A stretch of 64,000 bases of DNA, from contig CABHOK010000005.1 of the NCBI GenBank assembly GCA_902168205.1, positions 1-64,000 on the forward strand. The letters run 5' to 3'. The position numbers and the translations under genes were made by a program. This DNA comes from an uncultured Chitinophaga sp. GTDB taxonomy: Bacteria; Bacteroidota; Bacteroidia; Cytophagales; Cyclobacteriaceae. This document shows positions 47,143 to 55,887 of the stretch, piece after piece (the first letter of the stretch is position 1; every line of letters begins with the position of its first letter). Below the pieces are notes generated by a model, which was not told the DNA's origin, did no database searches, and worked only from the letters and a program-made list of their open reading frames with translations.

Positions 47143-49230
47143 ATGATAAGAGGTATATCTTCCACAATCATTGTATTTGCCAGTACAGCGGTAATTGTAA
47201 CGGTTTTTCTATTCTACTTGGTAATCCGGTATAGCATGCTTACAACGGGTCCGTATCCGCTTCTGTTCCGGGCGTTTGTCATTACGCTACTTGTTATTTT
47301 TACTGTACTGAATGTGTATATATTGGGAAGAATTGTCATGAAAAGCCTTCGTTTTCATGACAAGGTTTTTATCAGCCAGGAGTGGTTCACCAAAATGATG
47401 GTAGGCATGGACGAGGCTATCATTGTTACAGATAAGGCGGGCTCCGTTACGTCTATGAATGGAAGAGCAGAAGAGCTTACCGGGTGGACATCCGTAGAAT
47501 CGATAGGCAAGCCAATCGATATGATCTTCGATATTGTTAACGATCACACCAAACTTCGTGTGGAGAGTCCGCTCAACACAGTTCTGAAAAATAACTGCAT
47601 TGCACCGCTTGCCAATCATACTATACTCATCAAAAAAGATAAGACACAGCACTATATTGTTGATAGCGCTATCCCGATCCATGATAAGCATTCATCTGTT
47701 ATAGGAGGTGTGTTGATCTTCCGCGACATTACGGAATTAACGATGAGCCAGCGGACATTAGTGGAAATGGAAGAAATGTTAAATGGCATTATTGAAAACA
47801 CTCCATTACTATTCACAGTGAAGGACCTGGAGGGAAAGTTTCTCCATGCTAATCACCGGTTTAAAGAAGTTTTTAATGCTGAAGATGTTGAACTAACGGG
47901 CAGGAATCATACGAATCATTACCATGGTGAACAAGCTGCCGCCTCTGACAGGATAGATCTTCAGGTCGTAAAGTTAAATCGGTTGATTGGATATGAACAA
48001 CGAATACATCATGCCGATGGAACCGTTCGTAGTTATCAGACTGCCAAGTTTCCGCTACACAATGAACAAAATGAAATTCGCGCGGTATGCACAGTATATA
48101 TTGAAGTGACGGATCGGAAGAAAAGCATCGAAATGTATAGTCGTTTGATAAAACAGGAAATCGCGCTTGAGAGTGGAGTATATAATGGCGAACTTATCCG
48201 GAGTCTTCCTTGTATGTTCTTCACTTTGGATCGTCACTCCAACATCACCAGCTTTAATGAAGCCTGTGAGAAATTTACAGGGAAGTCGGCCGAGCAAATG
48301 CTTGGAAAAAAACTGGACGATGTCTTTGCGGGTATAGGATCAACTTTTTTGAAAGTATACCATGAGGTAAAGCGGACCGGTGTTGACAAAGATTTTACTG
48401 TGGATTTTGCGAGTCATGGCAATGTGTACATCTTTCAAGTGAATATATATCGAACGCCGAAAGGGATAGCAATTTTGCTGCAGGATGTAACACCCCACAA
48501 ACAGGCAGAAGAGAAAGCGCGTTCCCTTACTGAAAAGCTCGAGACTCGTAATGAGGAGCTTCAACAGTTTGCGTATTCTCTTTCTCATGATCTTCGTACG
48601 CCCATCAGCAGAATATTGGGACTTGTATCTATATCTGACGTAGATGCATCGTTTAAAATCAAGAATAAAACTATTCTGGAAACCATACGTGAACAGATCA
48701 TCGATTTGGATAACGTGATAAAAGATATGAATGCTACCATTGCATTACGTGATGCTAAGAATGCTTACTACGTGATGTTTGAAGATGAACTGGTTCTGAT
48801 CAGGAAAGTACTTGAACATGAAATTGCAGAAGCCAGTGCCGTTATTACTTCTTCCTTTCAGAATGCCGAAGGGCTTGTAACAGTAAAAAGTTACCTGCAT
48901 AGTATTATGTATAACCTCCTCTCAAACGCATTGAAATATAGGCTCCCCGATATACCCTTGTTGATCGACCTGCACACGCAACGATTGGATCATTTTATTC
49001 TTCTCACCGTAAAAGACAACGGGATGGGAATAGATTTGACGAAGAGCGGCAAACAATTATTTGGATTGTATAATAGATTCCATGGAAGTAAAATTGAAGG
49101 AAAAGGTATAGGACTGCACTTGGTAAAAACTCAGGTTGAGTTCTTGGGCGGACGGGTAGAGGTGCAAAGCACGTTAGGGGAAGGAAGTATGTTTAAAATA
49201 TTCTTGCCGGTGCAGTCTGCGTCTGTGTGA
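47143..49230 (+). CDS. Membrane-bound PAS-domain histidine kinase
   Basis: 695 residues from ATG 47143; a TTG nine bases earlier is less likely. Two N-terminal membrane spans (about 5-28 and 40-62) with a very short outside loop. Three PAS domains: about 83-200 (MDEAIIVTDKAGSVTSMNGRAEELTGW), about 205-330 (ENTPLLFTVKDLEGKFLHANHRFKEVF, with a PAC-like tail) and about 345-455 (LPCMFFTLDRHSNITSFNEACEKFTG). Then HisKA with His 482 in SLSHDLRTPISRILGL, and HATPase with NLLSNALKYR, VKDNGMGID and GKGIGLHLVKTQVEFLGG. The multiple PAS domains suggest sensing of redox, light or small ligands inside the cell. No response regulator is adjacent. Confidence 0.93.
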   Translation: MIRGISSTIIVFASTAVIVTVFLFYLVIRYSMLTTGPYPLLFRAFVITLLVIFTVLNVYILGRIVMKSLRFHDKVFISQEWFTKMMVGMDEAIIVTDKAGSVTSMNGRAEELTGWTSVESIGKPIDMIFDIVNDHTKLRVESPLNTVLKNNCIAPLANHTILIKKDKTQHYIVDSAIPIHDKHSSVIGGVLIFRDITELTMSQRTLVEMEEMLNGIIENTPLLFTVKDLEGKFLHANHRFKEVFNAEDVELTGRNHTNHYHGEQAAASDRIDLQVVKLNRLIGYEQRIHHADGTVRSYQTAKFPLHNEQNEIRAVCTVYIEVTDRKKSIEMYSRLIKQEIALESGVYNGELIRSLPCMFFTLDRHSNITSFNEACEKFTGKSAEQMLGKKLDDVFAGIGSTFLKVYHEVKRTGVDKDFTVDFASHGNVYIFQVNIYRTPKGIAILLQDVTPHKQAEEKARSLTEKLETRNEELQQFAYSLSHDLRTPISRILGLVSISDVDASFKIKNKTILETIREQIIDLDNVIKDMNATIALRDAKNAYYVMFEDELVLIRKVLEHEIAEASAVITSSFQNAEGLVTVKSYLHSIMYNLLSNALKYRLPDIPLLIDLHTQRLDHFILLTVKDNGMGIDLTKSGKQLFGLYNRFHGSKIEGKGIGLHLVKTQVEFLGGRVEVQSTLGEGSMFKIFLPVQSASV

Positions 49231-49235
49231 ATAAA

Positions 49236-49595
49236 TCAAAATGTATTTAGACTCATATCTTCGTAGCCGCTTTTTATAATAGTAGAGATCATCTTAAAAC
49301 GTACGTTGGCCTTTATGGAGTTTCGCGCATGCGCAGGAATGATAATAGCTTGACCTATTTCAAGTATAGTTGACTCATCGTTGATGACAATTTCAGCTTG
49401 CCCGTCAATTACCTGGATAAAGGTGTCGAAAGGAGATGTTTTTTCACTCAATACTTCTCCTGAATCAAATGAAACTACACTGACGTTGCCGGTGGTCTTT
49501 TTAATGATCGTTTTGATGACTACTGAATTGGGAACATATTCAATGATTTCAACGATAATAAAGAATTTCGATTTTTCAACTTCACTATTTTCCAT
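49236..49595 (-). CDS. Single-domain cupin protein
   Basis: 119 residues, soluble. The cupin fold is visible in VVSFDSGEVLSEKTSPFDTFIQVIDGQAEI and the second motif LEIGQAIIIPAHARNSIKA (PxxxxH-like). The first metal motif lacks its usual two His residues, having SEKTSPFD instead, so it may not bind metal in the normal way. Convergent with the PAS kinase (5 bp gap). Confidence 0.8.
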   Translation of the reverse strand: MENSEVEKSKFFIIVEIIEYVPNSVVIKTIIKKTTGNVSVVSFDSGEVLSEKTSPFDTFIQVIDGQAEIVINDESTILEIGQAIIIPAHARNSIKANVRFKMISTIIKSGYEDMSLNTF

Positions 49596-49803
49596 CTGTC
49601 TTTTTTGATAAAGGATTTACTACAAAGGACTGGCTTTTGAACAACGATATCGTTACAATATATTTCGAGATTGTTGCATACATCTCATGTTGCCCGGCAT
49701 TGTGGTTAACATTGTAAAAAGTATGATGAGTAGCGAGATTTCGTACGTGCGAACGTTGAATTCATGCCGTGATATCCAACAAGTAAGTATATTTCTGACA
49801 GGA

Positions 49804-49837
49804 ATAAAAAAATGGAAGGCCTTCCGACACCTTCCAT
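49804..49837 (-). terminator. Intrinsic terminator of the 126-residue exported protein gene
   Basis: ATGGAAGG (49812-49819), ten-base loop, CCTTCCAT (49830-49837). On the minus strand it is followed by a run of seven T, 19 bp after the stop codon. Textbook rho-independent terminator. Confidence 0.85.
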
Positions 49838-49856
49838 CAACTCTATCTCAAAGTAA

Positions 49857-50237
49857 CTAGTTGTTATCTGATTTCTCTTTCGCAGCGGCTGCTTTCTTTT
49901 TTTGTGCATCTGCTGCTTTACGGGACTTCTGTGCTTTTTTTTCGGCTCGGTAAGCGTTCTTCGATTCTTTCGCTGCGCTATTCGCATCACGCTCTACGCG
50001 GCTTGCTTCTTTCGCCTTTACCTGGGCGTCAGATTTTTTAGTTTTAAGATCGGACATCTTCTCCTGGTTTTTGGTATTCTGTTTTTTTACCTGGTCGTTT
50101 TTATCAACCTGCGCCAGGCTGTCCATTCTTTCATGCTCCTCTTTGCTCATCAACGGAGGCTCTTGAGCAAATACCCTAGTAGTTAAAAGAAGTGAGCTTG
50201 CTAAGGCTAATGTCAAGATAATTTTTTGTGTTTTCAT
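49857..50237 (-). CDS. Exported Lys/Ala-rich coiled-coil protein
   Basis: 126 residues from the ATG at 50237, which opens a normal signal peptide (MKTQKIILTLALASSLLLTT, cleavage after VFAQ). An upstream ATG at 50279 gives no sensible N-terminus. The mature part is almost entirely charged helix (KNQEKMSDLKTKKSDAQVKA, YRAEKKAQKSRKAADAQKKK), strongly basic. No family recognised; similar low-complexity periplasmic helical proteins occur in Bacteroidota. Low complexity makes homology calls unsafe. Confidence 0.65.
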   Translation of the reverse strand: MKTQKIILTLALASSLLLTTRVFAQEPPLMSKEEHERMDSLAQVDKNDQVKKQNTKNQEKMSDLKTKKSDAQVKAKEASRVERDANSAAKESKNAYRAEKKAQKSRKAADAQKKKAAAAKEKSDNN

Positions 50238-50728
50238 AATGTTTTGCCATGCATAAGAGCATTGACATATATACAACAAGGACGGTCAACGTAACGTTGC
50301 AATAGTTCGATATATTATTAATATATATACTATTTACAGGAATGATTTAGATACGGGTATTTGATGCCTTATTATGAGCATATTTATATACAATATATTG
50401 AATGGTGATTTCACACCTCTATCGGTTATGTGTTCTCAGCACTGTTCGTGCTGGTCTTTGTATATTATATATATATGTCAGATGAAATTGTTGTTTAGTT
50501 TTTGGGAAAGAGTTTAAGCCTTTTTATTTTTTTTATATGCCTGTGCTGCGTTTAATGCAGCGCTCTCATATAATGCGCGTTGGAGTGAGGTGATGGTATA
50601 GGCGTTAACTTGATAAATACACCACGCCTGATAGGCCCGAGAGACAAGGATGTACCGATGGGATGAGTGGTGGCACGTTTTTGTCTGACTAGTATAGTAT
50701 TTCGCGGATACTATAAGAACAAAGAGAT
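50238..50728. other. AT-rich intergenic region
   Basis: About 490 bp with a long alternating TA tract (about 50464-50476). A minus-strand frame (50514-50750, 78 codons) ends in a plausible-looking helical peptide (VNAYTITSLQRALYESAALN) but has no suitable start outside the next gene. No gene is called. Confidence 0.35.
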
Positions 50729-51091
50729 ATGAAGATAGAGCAAGCACCATTGGTTAAGGTGATACATGTTGTATCCCGCATTGAGCTAAAGCAACTTTTA
50801 ACAAGTATATTTAAATACAGTGCAGCCGTAGGGTTCCGATATAGGCTCATTGATGATGTGTGGAGACCTGATTTTATGAAAGTGAACCAACTCACCGAAA
50901 GAGGTGTAATGCTGGAAACAGACCATGGTAGCAGGCTTTTATTTATTCCGAATCTTTCTGCGATTGCCCAATTTGAATTAGACGATAGCTGGGGACAATT
51001 TGAACCTTATTTGCATTACAATGTATTTAGCGGAACTGCGTATATACCTGTGCGGACAAAAACGCAAATCAGGTTGAAGATATTGAAGTAA
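50729..51091 (+). CDS. Hypothetical soluble protein, 120 residues
   Basis: No family recognised. Begins MKIEQAPLVKVIHVVSRIEL and has mixed alpha/beta character with alternating hydrophobic strands (GVMLETDHGSRLLFIPN, AIAQFELDDSWGQFEPYLHY, GTAYIPVRTKTQIRLKIL). No signal peptide or membrane span. Codon use and length look like a genuine gene. First of three short same-strand genes in a row. Confidence 0.6.
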   Translation: MKIEQAPLVKVIHVVSRIELKQLLTSIFKYSAAVGFRYRLIDDVWRPDFMKVNQLTERGVMLETDHGSRLLFIPNLSAIAQFELDDSWGQFEPYLHYNVFSGTAYIPVRTKTQIRLKILK

Positions 51092-51223
51092 ATATGGCGC
51101 GATGCACGAACACGTATATGCGTTGATATGCCTTCTTTATTCCAGTATTGCCGGTGTGCCAATATCCGGTATACGTTACCCGTAAACATTCAGCTGTGGG
51201 AGAATCAATGTGACCATAAAATT

Positions 51224-51433
51224 ATGAGCTATAGAACCAACTCAGACAACATTTATCCAGAGGGTACACTAATCACTGCACTTGTCAATCCTGCTTTGCA
51301 GTTGAAGATTATGAAGTACTACCAGCGCATTTATTACTGCGCTATTGTTGGGAAAGAGACACAAAAGCAACTGGCGTACTTCGAGCGTGAGTTGATACCG
51401 CCTGCGGGTTTTTCTGAGATTAGAAGTCATTAA
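51224..51433 (+). CDS. Small conserved-type hypothetical protein, 69 residues
   Basis: The start is placed at ATG 51224 because the reading frame upstream of it (ATG 51128) looks non-coding. The core IYPEGTLITALVNPALQLKI and MKYYQRIYYCAIVGKETQKQ, then LAYFERELIPP, matches small Bacteroidota proteins of unknown function as I remember them. Likely a small beta-rich cytosolic protein. Confidence 0.6.
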   Translation: MSYRTNSDNIYPEGTLITALVNPALQLKIMKYYQRIYYCAIVGKETQKQLAYFERELIPPAGFSEIRSH

Positions 51434-51596
51434 TTAGAAATCATTAGTGTCTATAGGTGATTTAACTATATAAACTCCGCCTGAGCCGTGAACACGATGA
51501 CAGCGAAGTTGATGCATGCATCGGGTTCTTCACAAAAAATGGGTAGGGTGATGTACAAGAAGTAAAGTTTAGTAATAAACCTTCAAAACGAATCTT

Positions 51597-51785
51597 ATGA
51601 ATGATAAAAAAAATCCGGAGGAATTGTGGGCAATGCAAAAAGCGAAACTGAAATTGATATTTGCTCATCTTCATGAGGACGACTTTCAATACGATTATGG
51701 AAAGAAAGATGTAATGTTAAAGAATCTTGAATTAAAGCTAGGTAAATCAAGAGAAGAACTTGAGCAACTGCTGTTGGGATTATAG
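51597..51785 (+). CDS. CsbD-like small general-stress protein
   Basis: 62 residues. WAMQKAKLKLIFAHLHEDDF and YGKKDVMLKNLELKLGKSRE, then ELEQLLLGL, follow the CsbD-like pattern of a Trp/Lys start, a D-D-F segment, and a helix with GK...LGKxxEEL. CsbD proteins are small, abundant, stress-induced and of unknown mechanism. The context (PRC-barrel, Hsp20) supports a stress role. Confidence 0.7.
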   Translation: MNDKKNPEELWAMQKAKLKLIFAHLHEDDFQYDYGKKDVMLKNLELKLGKSREELEQLLLGL

Positions 51786-51855
51786 TGCAATGTGAGTTAC
51801 GTCTGTGTTCTTAGGCTTAACGGATATAGGTTAATATATATCGGATGTGGGTTGG

Positions 51856-52509
51856 TTAGAAGAATTTGTATCCAATCATAAATTGATAATAGACTAACCG
51901 ATACCGAGGTGTGGCGCTGGTTTCATTTTGTCTGTTGTCCAGTAAATCGAACGCCAATCTTGGGCTAAAGGTAAATTGCTTTTTAGTAATCTCGAAGCCA
52001 ATTATAGCAGATATCGTGTGTGTACGAAGTGCGTCAAGATTGAATTCGTCCCGTGTCGATTGGGAAGGTTCTCCTGAGAACTGGTCGCGCTGTTTTAGGA
52101 GGTACGAATACTGGGGGCCGGCCATAACTTTGAAAAAGCTTGTGGGCTTGAATGCTACAAGCACAGGTACATCAAGGTATGTTGTTGTACGTTTCAGGTT
52201 GTAGTTCTCTGCAAAGAGCAGACCACTAGCCTGCACACTGCGTTGTGATAGGTGCACCTCCGGACGCAGTAAAATATATTTGCCCAAAGGTATATCTGCA
52301 AACACAGCGATAGCAAGCCCAACCTTAGGCTCTACGTTAAATACTTCGCCTTCTGTACTGTAAGCACTTGCTATATTCATACCTGCCTGTATTCCGATCG
52401 ACCATGGTGAATTGGCGAAAGAGAACGAGTATAGTGTGCTATCGGTTTGTGCTTTTCCGGCTGGTAGTAACGTTGTACATGCCAGTATTATAAGTAGTGC
52501 CTTTTTCAT
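51856..52509 (-). CDS. Outer-membrane beta-barrel protein (PorT/OMP_b-brl type)
   Basis: 217 residues. Signal peptide (LLIILACTTLLPAGKAQ). Alternating strands such as WSIGIQAGMNIASAYS, VGLAIAVFADIPLGKYILLRPEVHLSQRS (split by a loop), TTYLDVPVLVAFKPTSFFKVMAGPQYSYL and a final RLVYYQFMIGYKFF with an aromatic C-terminus are typical of small eight-strand barrels of the porin-family/PorT-like group. Function not predictable. A 15-bp perfect tandem duplication starts exactly at its first codon. Confidence 0.85.
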   Translation of the reverse strand: MKKALLIILACTTLLPAGKAQTDSTLYSFSFANSPWSIGIQAGMNIASAYSTEGEVFNVEPKVGLAIAVFADIPLGKYILLRPEVHLSQRSVQASGLLFAENYNLKRTTTYLDVPVLVAFKPTSFFKVMAGPQYSYLLKQRDQFSGEPSQSTRDEFNLDALRTHTISAIIGFEITKKQFTFSPRLAFDLLDNRQNETSATPRYRLVYYQFMIGYKFF

Positions 52510-52538
52510 AAGATGATATATTCTAAGATGATATATTC
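52509..52538. repeat. Perfect 15-bp tandem duplication at the start of the barrel gene
   Basis: TAAGATGATATATTC occurs twice head to tail (52509-52523 and 52524-52538). The first copy overlaps the ATG of the minus-strand barrel gene, so copy number would change the leader just before the start codon. Confidence 0.8.
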
Positions 52539-52916
52539 AATGCGTGGTGTTATCTACAAACAGAGAAATCCATTGATATTTCTATGCTAGGAAACATCTC
52601 TGGATTTGCACTGTCTCTTAGATAATCTCTTTACAAAGGTCCGGAAACGCTGCGGAACTGTGTTATATCGGAGTGTGATTTTGTTACATATATCCCAGTA
52701 GTCAGAAAAGCGTCCGTGATATATATAACTTTTACCTGCTTCAATGTAAAACAAATAAGAATAAAGTGAGTCATCTTTGTGTTAATGATCGAATCTAAAG
52801 ATCTATCCGCTTGTCGGTAAAGAGAGGTGATGGTAAACGCATCTGTTGGTTTGATGGATGCCCGTCTCTAGAATTCGATAAATGTGAAATAGTATATATA
52901 TAACCAACTGAAAAAA
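52539..52916. other. Intergenic region
   Basis: About 380 bp with no supported gene. Contains a TA tract (about 52891-52901) just before a small plus-strand reading frame. Confidence 0.35.
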
Positions 52917-53063
52917 ATGATACAAATAATAAGAAAGTTTCTTGATGAAATCGGGCTTATCTGGCCTTTTACATCCACTCCAGCTCCGTTAACATTTACA
53001 CGGGTTGTTGAGAAATTTGATGCTGCAGATCGGTATCTTCGCCCTCTTAAGCACAAAATATAA
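52917..53063 (+). CDS. Possible 48-residue small protein
   Basis: ATG 52917 opens 48 codons: MIQIIRKFLDEIGLIWPFTS, then TPAPLTFTRVVEKFDAADRY and LRPLKHKI. The amphipathic start and balanced composition look protein-like. A strong small hairpin follows the stop. The antisense frame (52868-53068) is longer but has an implausible composition. No family recognised. Confidence 0.4.
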   Translation: MIQIIRKFLDEIGLIWPFTSTPAPLTFTRVVEKFDAADRYLRPLKHKI

Positions 53064-53387
53064 TCCAATGTCAGTTTATATACTGGCTTTGGGCGTTTAG
53101 CGGTAAACGCAGAGACTACTGAAATTACTATGCTGGAGAGGCGTGCTCATAGAAGATCCTTCGCAAGAAGGTATTTTCTAGGAGCACTGCTTACTGTTGA
53201 ACAGAACGTATATATATAAGATCACTAATAATCTTTTACGAGTGATATAAAGTTCTTTTCCGGCAGGTTTATACAATGCATGCGTTGAGCACGAAGGGAA
53301 CGATTAGCTACTTATAGGCACACGTTCACGAGAACCATTGCCACGATGGCATAGCTTGTTTATGATTTGAACTAAATTATTTTAGTA
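53064..53387. other. Intergenic region with hairpin
   Basis: About 320 bp. GCGTTTA-GCGG-TAAACGC (53093-53110) is a tight perfect hairpin 30 bp after the small reading frame, without a T-run. A TA tract lies near 53209-53218. Nothing else seen. Confidence 0.45.
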
Positions 53388-53597
53388 ATGAATACATTTG
53401 CAATAGGCGATGTAGTTAAACTTTCATCGGCTGATGTGATGATGACGATTAATTCCGAAGCTGCCAATAATAACTATGTTGAATGTATCTGGTTTAATGC
53501 AAAGGGAAAGCCTGTTCGACAGGACTTTCACGTTGATGCTCTCGAATATGTGAGAAGTCGGGTTCCTAATCCGAAGGACGTGACGCAAATTTTGTGA
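53388..53597 (+). CDS. YodC-like (DUF2158) small protein
   Basis: 69 residues. FAIGDVVKLSSADVMMTINS followed by YVECIWFNAKGKPVRQDFHV matches the DUF2158 pattern (GDVVxLKSGGxxMTV...CxWF). These are small SH3-like beta proteins of unknown role. The usual SGG segment is SAD here. Ends 23 bp before the convergent receiver gene. Confidence 0.75.
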   Translation: MNTFAIGDVVKLSSADVMMTINSEAANNNYVECIWFNAKGKPVRQDFHVDALEYVRSRVPNPKDVTQIL

Positions 53598-53620
53598 CGC
53601 CCGGTTTTGTTTTTTTTTAT

Positions 53621-54046
53621 CTATTCATAGTGACTGGGAGCTATACATTCCTGCCAATATTCAATAATTTTTTTTAAGGTCCCTTTTAGTTTATCCATTG
53701 TGTTAGGCTTTATGAAAAATCCCTGTATCGACATTGCATAAGCGTCAAGGACTGCCTTCTTTGTTCCACCGGTAGTAAAAAACAGGTAGGGAATACACTT
53801 CGTTTGAAGTTGCTCATTCGTGAAGATCTTACTTCTCAATTCAAACCCGTTTATCTTCGGCATATTGATGTCTGAAAGAATGAGAAAAGGTTGCACATCC
53901 GTTCGGTTTAAATAGTGAAGCGCTTCATCACCATCAACGAAATAAATAATCTCGTTTTCATATCCCAGTTCGCTGAATATCTCGACCAAGATTGCCTGGT
54001 CGTCCATATCGTCTTCAATTACTACTATTGGTCCTGCTTTATTCAT
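53621..54046 (-). CDS. Single-domain response regulator (receiver only)
   Basis: 141 residues. Complete receiver domain: VVIEDDMDDQAIL (acidic pocket), phospho-acceptor Asp 59 in LILSDINMPKINGFEL, the Thr of YLFFTTGG and the conserved Lys in GFFIKPN. No output domain, so it acts by protein contact, as CheY- or Rcp1-type regulators do. Probable partner kinases in the window are those at 44.7 and 47.1 kb, but neither is adjacent. Confidence 0.93.
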   Translation of the reverse strand: MNKAGPIVVIEDDMDDQAILVEIFSELGYENEIIYFVDGDEALHYLNRTDVQPFLILSDINMPKINGFELRSKIFTNEQLQTKCIPYLFFTTGGTKKAVLDAYAMSIQGFFIKPNTMDKLKGTLKKIIEYWQECIAPSHYE

Positions 54047-54466
54047 AAATTTATATACTAGTGTGAGGGTTTATAAATCAATCAGGGGCAACGATTGGCT
54101 GCCAAAGTGAACCGGAAACAATCACCAGGTAGCTTTTGACTCGCGTGGTATTTTGTCTTGTACGATTAATAGTTGAATGTACACATAATTGTTGGACAAC
54201 AGTGCGTGTTGGGAAAGTTTTCAACGCCTGTCCTTTAGTTGCTTCTATTTACGGAATATATACTTCAACACTGAGACAGTGTTGATTTGCAAACCAAAAG
54301 GAATTTTATATTGTTGTAGGAATAGTGACAGGTTATTTGATGAGTAGACGCTGCTACAATCTTTGCCTGTTGATAACTATAATGTACCCGAAATTTGATG
54401 CGTTGATGTTTGATAGTTCATTTGTTCAGACATTACGATGCATTATTCCGTATAAAACATCAAATC
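54047..54466. other. Divergent intergenic region with hairpin
   Basis: About 420 bp. CAACACTG-AGA-CAGTGTTG (54266-54284) is a perfect 8-bp stem with a three-base loop and could be a regulator site or an RNA structure in the leader of the following gene. ATG 54410 is in frame with the next gene but gives an unconserved N-terminus. Confidence 0.45.
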
Positions 54467-54850
54467 ATGACAACACTCCCAATATATTTGAAATGCCGTT
54501 TTTTTGATGCCGAAGATGCAAGTACGGTTTACACATTTAAGATTGGTGCAAGTGGAGTTGAGGCGCATCCATTTCAGTTATATAGATTAAAAGATGATGG
54601 TCTGGGTAATTGGGAGAATCTTTCTGTTTATGCATCAGTAGACGATGCAGTGATGGTGTTGTTGAAGGAACTTCTTTCTGCTGAACTGACGGACGAAATA
54701 TATCATGGGCAGGCGACTATCAATCCCGCTGAAATAATAGAGAAAATAAATTTTGGAGAGCGGGCTATAGCGATTTTTAACGATAAGGCACGAGAGCTCT
54801 TCAGACTTGATATTGACGTTAGTTTCAAGGACCTGATAGAACGAAACTGA
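54467..54850 (+). CDS. Conserved small protein of unknown function (paralogue of 43783-44178)
   Basis: 127 residues. The start at ATG 54467 is set by alignment with the paralogue at 43783-44178, which begins at the same point (MNNPIYFNCFF against MTTLPIYLKCRFF). Shared features: acidic DAED/DDAED segment, FQLYRLKDD/FVLYRLKN, ASVDDAV/ASANDAV and the LxIDVSFKDLI ending. Soluble, no signal. Two copies about 10 kb apart, both near signalling genes, suggest a small Bacteroidota family with a regulatory or stress role. Confidence 0.7.
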   Translation: MTTLPIYLKCRFFDAEDASTVYTFKIGASGVEAHPFQLYRLKDDGLGNWENLSVYASVDDAVMVLLKELLSAELTDEIYHGQATINPAEIIEKINFGERAIAIFNDKARELFRLDIDVSFKDLIERN

Positions 54851-54959
54851 CACATGCCAAGTGTTTGGAATAATTGTACATAGCAAAATACAACGTCTGC
54901 CCAATATGCATGTTGAAGGAATGAGCTATATAGTCCCGGCTACTTTGTTCTTCGCTTCG

Positions 54960-55153
54960 TTTTCCCGTTGCTTTATATAACGCGTTCGCTACAGCTGCGA
55001 AGACAGGATGCAGCGAACGCAAAGATCTTCGTTGCAAACAAATCTGTGAGTGAAATTGCTTATGAACTTGTTTTAAATCCACAGCATTTCACGCGAGTCT
55101 TTAAGCAACATACAGAAGTTACTCCGCTGGAGTATAGGAGTTCGGTGAACTAA
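54960..55153 (+). pseudogene. AraC-family helix-turn-helix relic
   Basis: The end of an AraC domain is intact: SVSEIAYELVLNPQHFTRVF then KQHTEVTPLEYRSS, ending in TAA at 55153. Just upstream, in another frame, DRMQRTQRSSLQTNL resembles the preceding helix (usually AKRLLLHTNLS), so a frameshift separates them. The rest of the protein is missing. Distinct from the intact AraC gene at 45.6 kb. Confidence 0.65.
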
Positions 55154-55394
55154 TTGTTGCATCATCTTCTGTTGTGGAGAGTCAAAAGCGAACTCAGATT
55201 TTGGTTAGGTTCAGTCAAGGTAGCGAAAGTACGGCAAAATGCTTGGTGCTGTTTATTTTAGTGTTCACTGGACTTATGGTATAGGATGAATCGGAAGGAA
55301 ATAGATTTTTGTTATTTTTTACTAAAGTTTTCATAGCGCAATCCTACTTCTAATTTTAAGCTGAACATATACTATATTTCATCTGTAGAAAAAA

Positions 55395-55420
55395 TATCAG
55401 CCGGTTCATTAAGAAACCGG
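55395..55420 (-). terminator. Terminator overlapping the Hsp20 stop codon
   Basis: CCGGTT (55401-55406) pairs with AACCGG (55415-55420) around an eight-base loop containing the stop codon. On the minus strand it is followed by CTGATATTTTTTC. Compact intrinsic terminator. Confidence 0.7.
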
Positions 55421-55882
55421 AATTTGCCTTGCCGGCTTTGTACGTGCTTCTTCTTTTTTAGGTAGGGTAAGGTTTAATATACCTCTTTCATAATGTGCCT
55501 CAATTTTTTCAACATCTACGGTTTGTGGTACAGCGAAACTCCGGCTAAAAGAATGATAATTATACTCGTGCGTTCTGTACTTCCAATCGCTGCCTTCTTC
55601 CGTGCGATTATCCTCGTGGTCGTAGGCAATAGTGAGTACAGCATCCTGCAGTTCTACCCGGAAGTTTTCCTTGCGCATACCCGGGGCTACCATCTCCAGC
55701 CGGAAATCATCATTGGTTTCTATAATGTTTACTGCCGGTGTCGATACTCCGGTATGGCTGAATGAAGGCTGCCTTACTTTTTGTGTAACGAAGTTGTCGA
55801 ACAAAGTAGGTACACTAAATCCGTACTCTACCCATTCAGGTATTTCGTTTCGATAAGCTCTTCTTTTTCTAATCAATAGCAT
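55409..55882 (-). CDS. Hsp20 small heat-shock protein (alpha-crystallin domain)
   Basis: 157 residues. The alpha-crystallin domain runs from VNIIETNDDFRLEMVAPGMR through YHSFSRSFAVPQTVDVEKI to the hallmark YERGILNLTLPKKEE; a short IPVS tail carries the IxV-type oligomerisation motif. ATP-independent holdase for unfolding proteins. It is preceded by an unusually strong Shine-Dalgarno (separate entry), pointing to high translation. Its N-terminus is short and basic (MLLIRKRRAYRNEIPEW). The upstream lipoprotein-like gene on the same strand ends 34 bp beyond the start. Confidence 0.93.
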   Translation of the reverse strand: MLLIRKRRAYRNEIPEWVEYGFSVPTLFDNFVTQKVRQPSFSHTGVSTPAVNIIETNDDFRLEMVAPGMRKENFRVELQDAVLTIAYDHEDNRTEEGSDWKYRTHEYNYHSFSRSFAVPQTVDVEKIEAHYERGILNLTLPKKEEARTKPARQIPVS

Positions 55883-55887
55883 ACTGT

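Noticed and set aside
50514-50750. 78-codon minus-strand frame with a helical C-terminus
   Set aside because: The only ATG lies within the 5' end of the opposing gene and the N-terminal half looks random; kept only as a note in the intergenic entry.
52868-53068. 66-codon minus-strand frame
   Set aside because: Composition is implausible (poly-aromatic end, no start context) and it is antisense to a better small reading frame.
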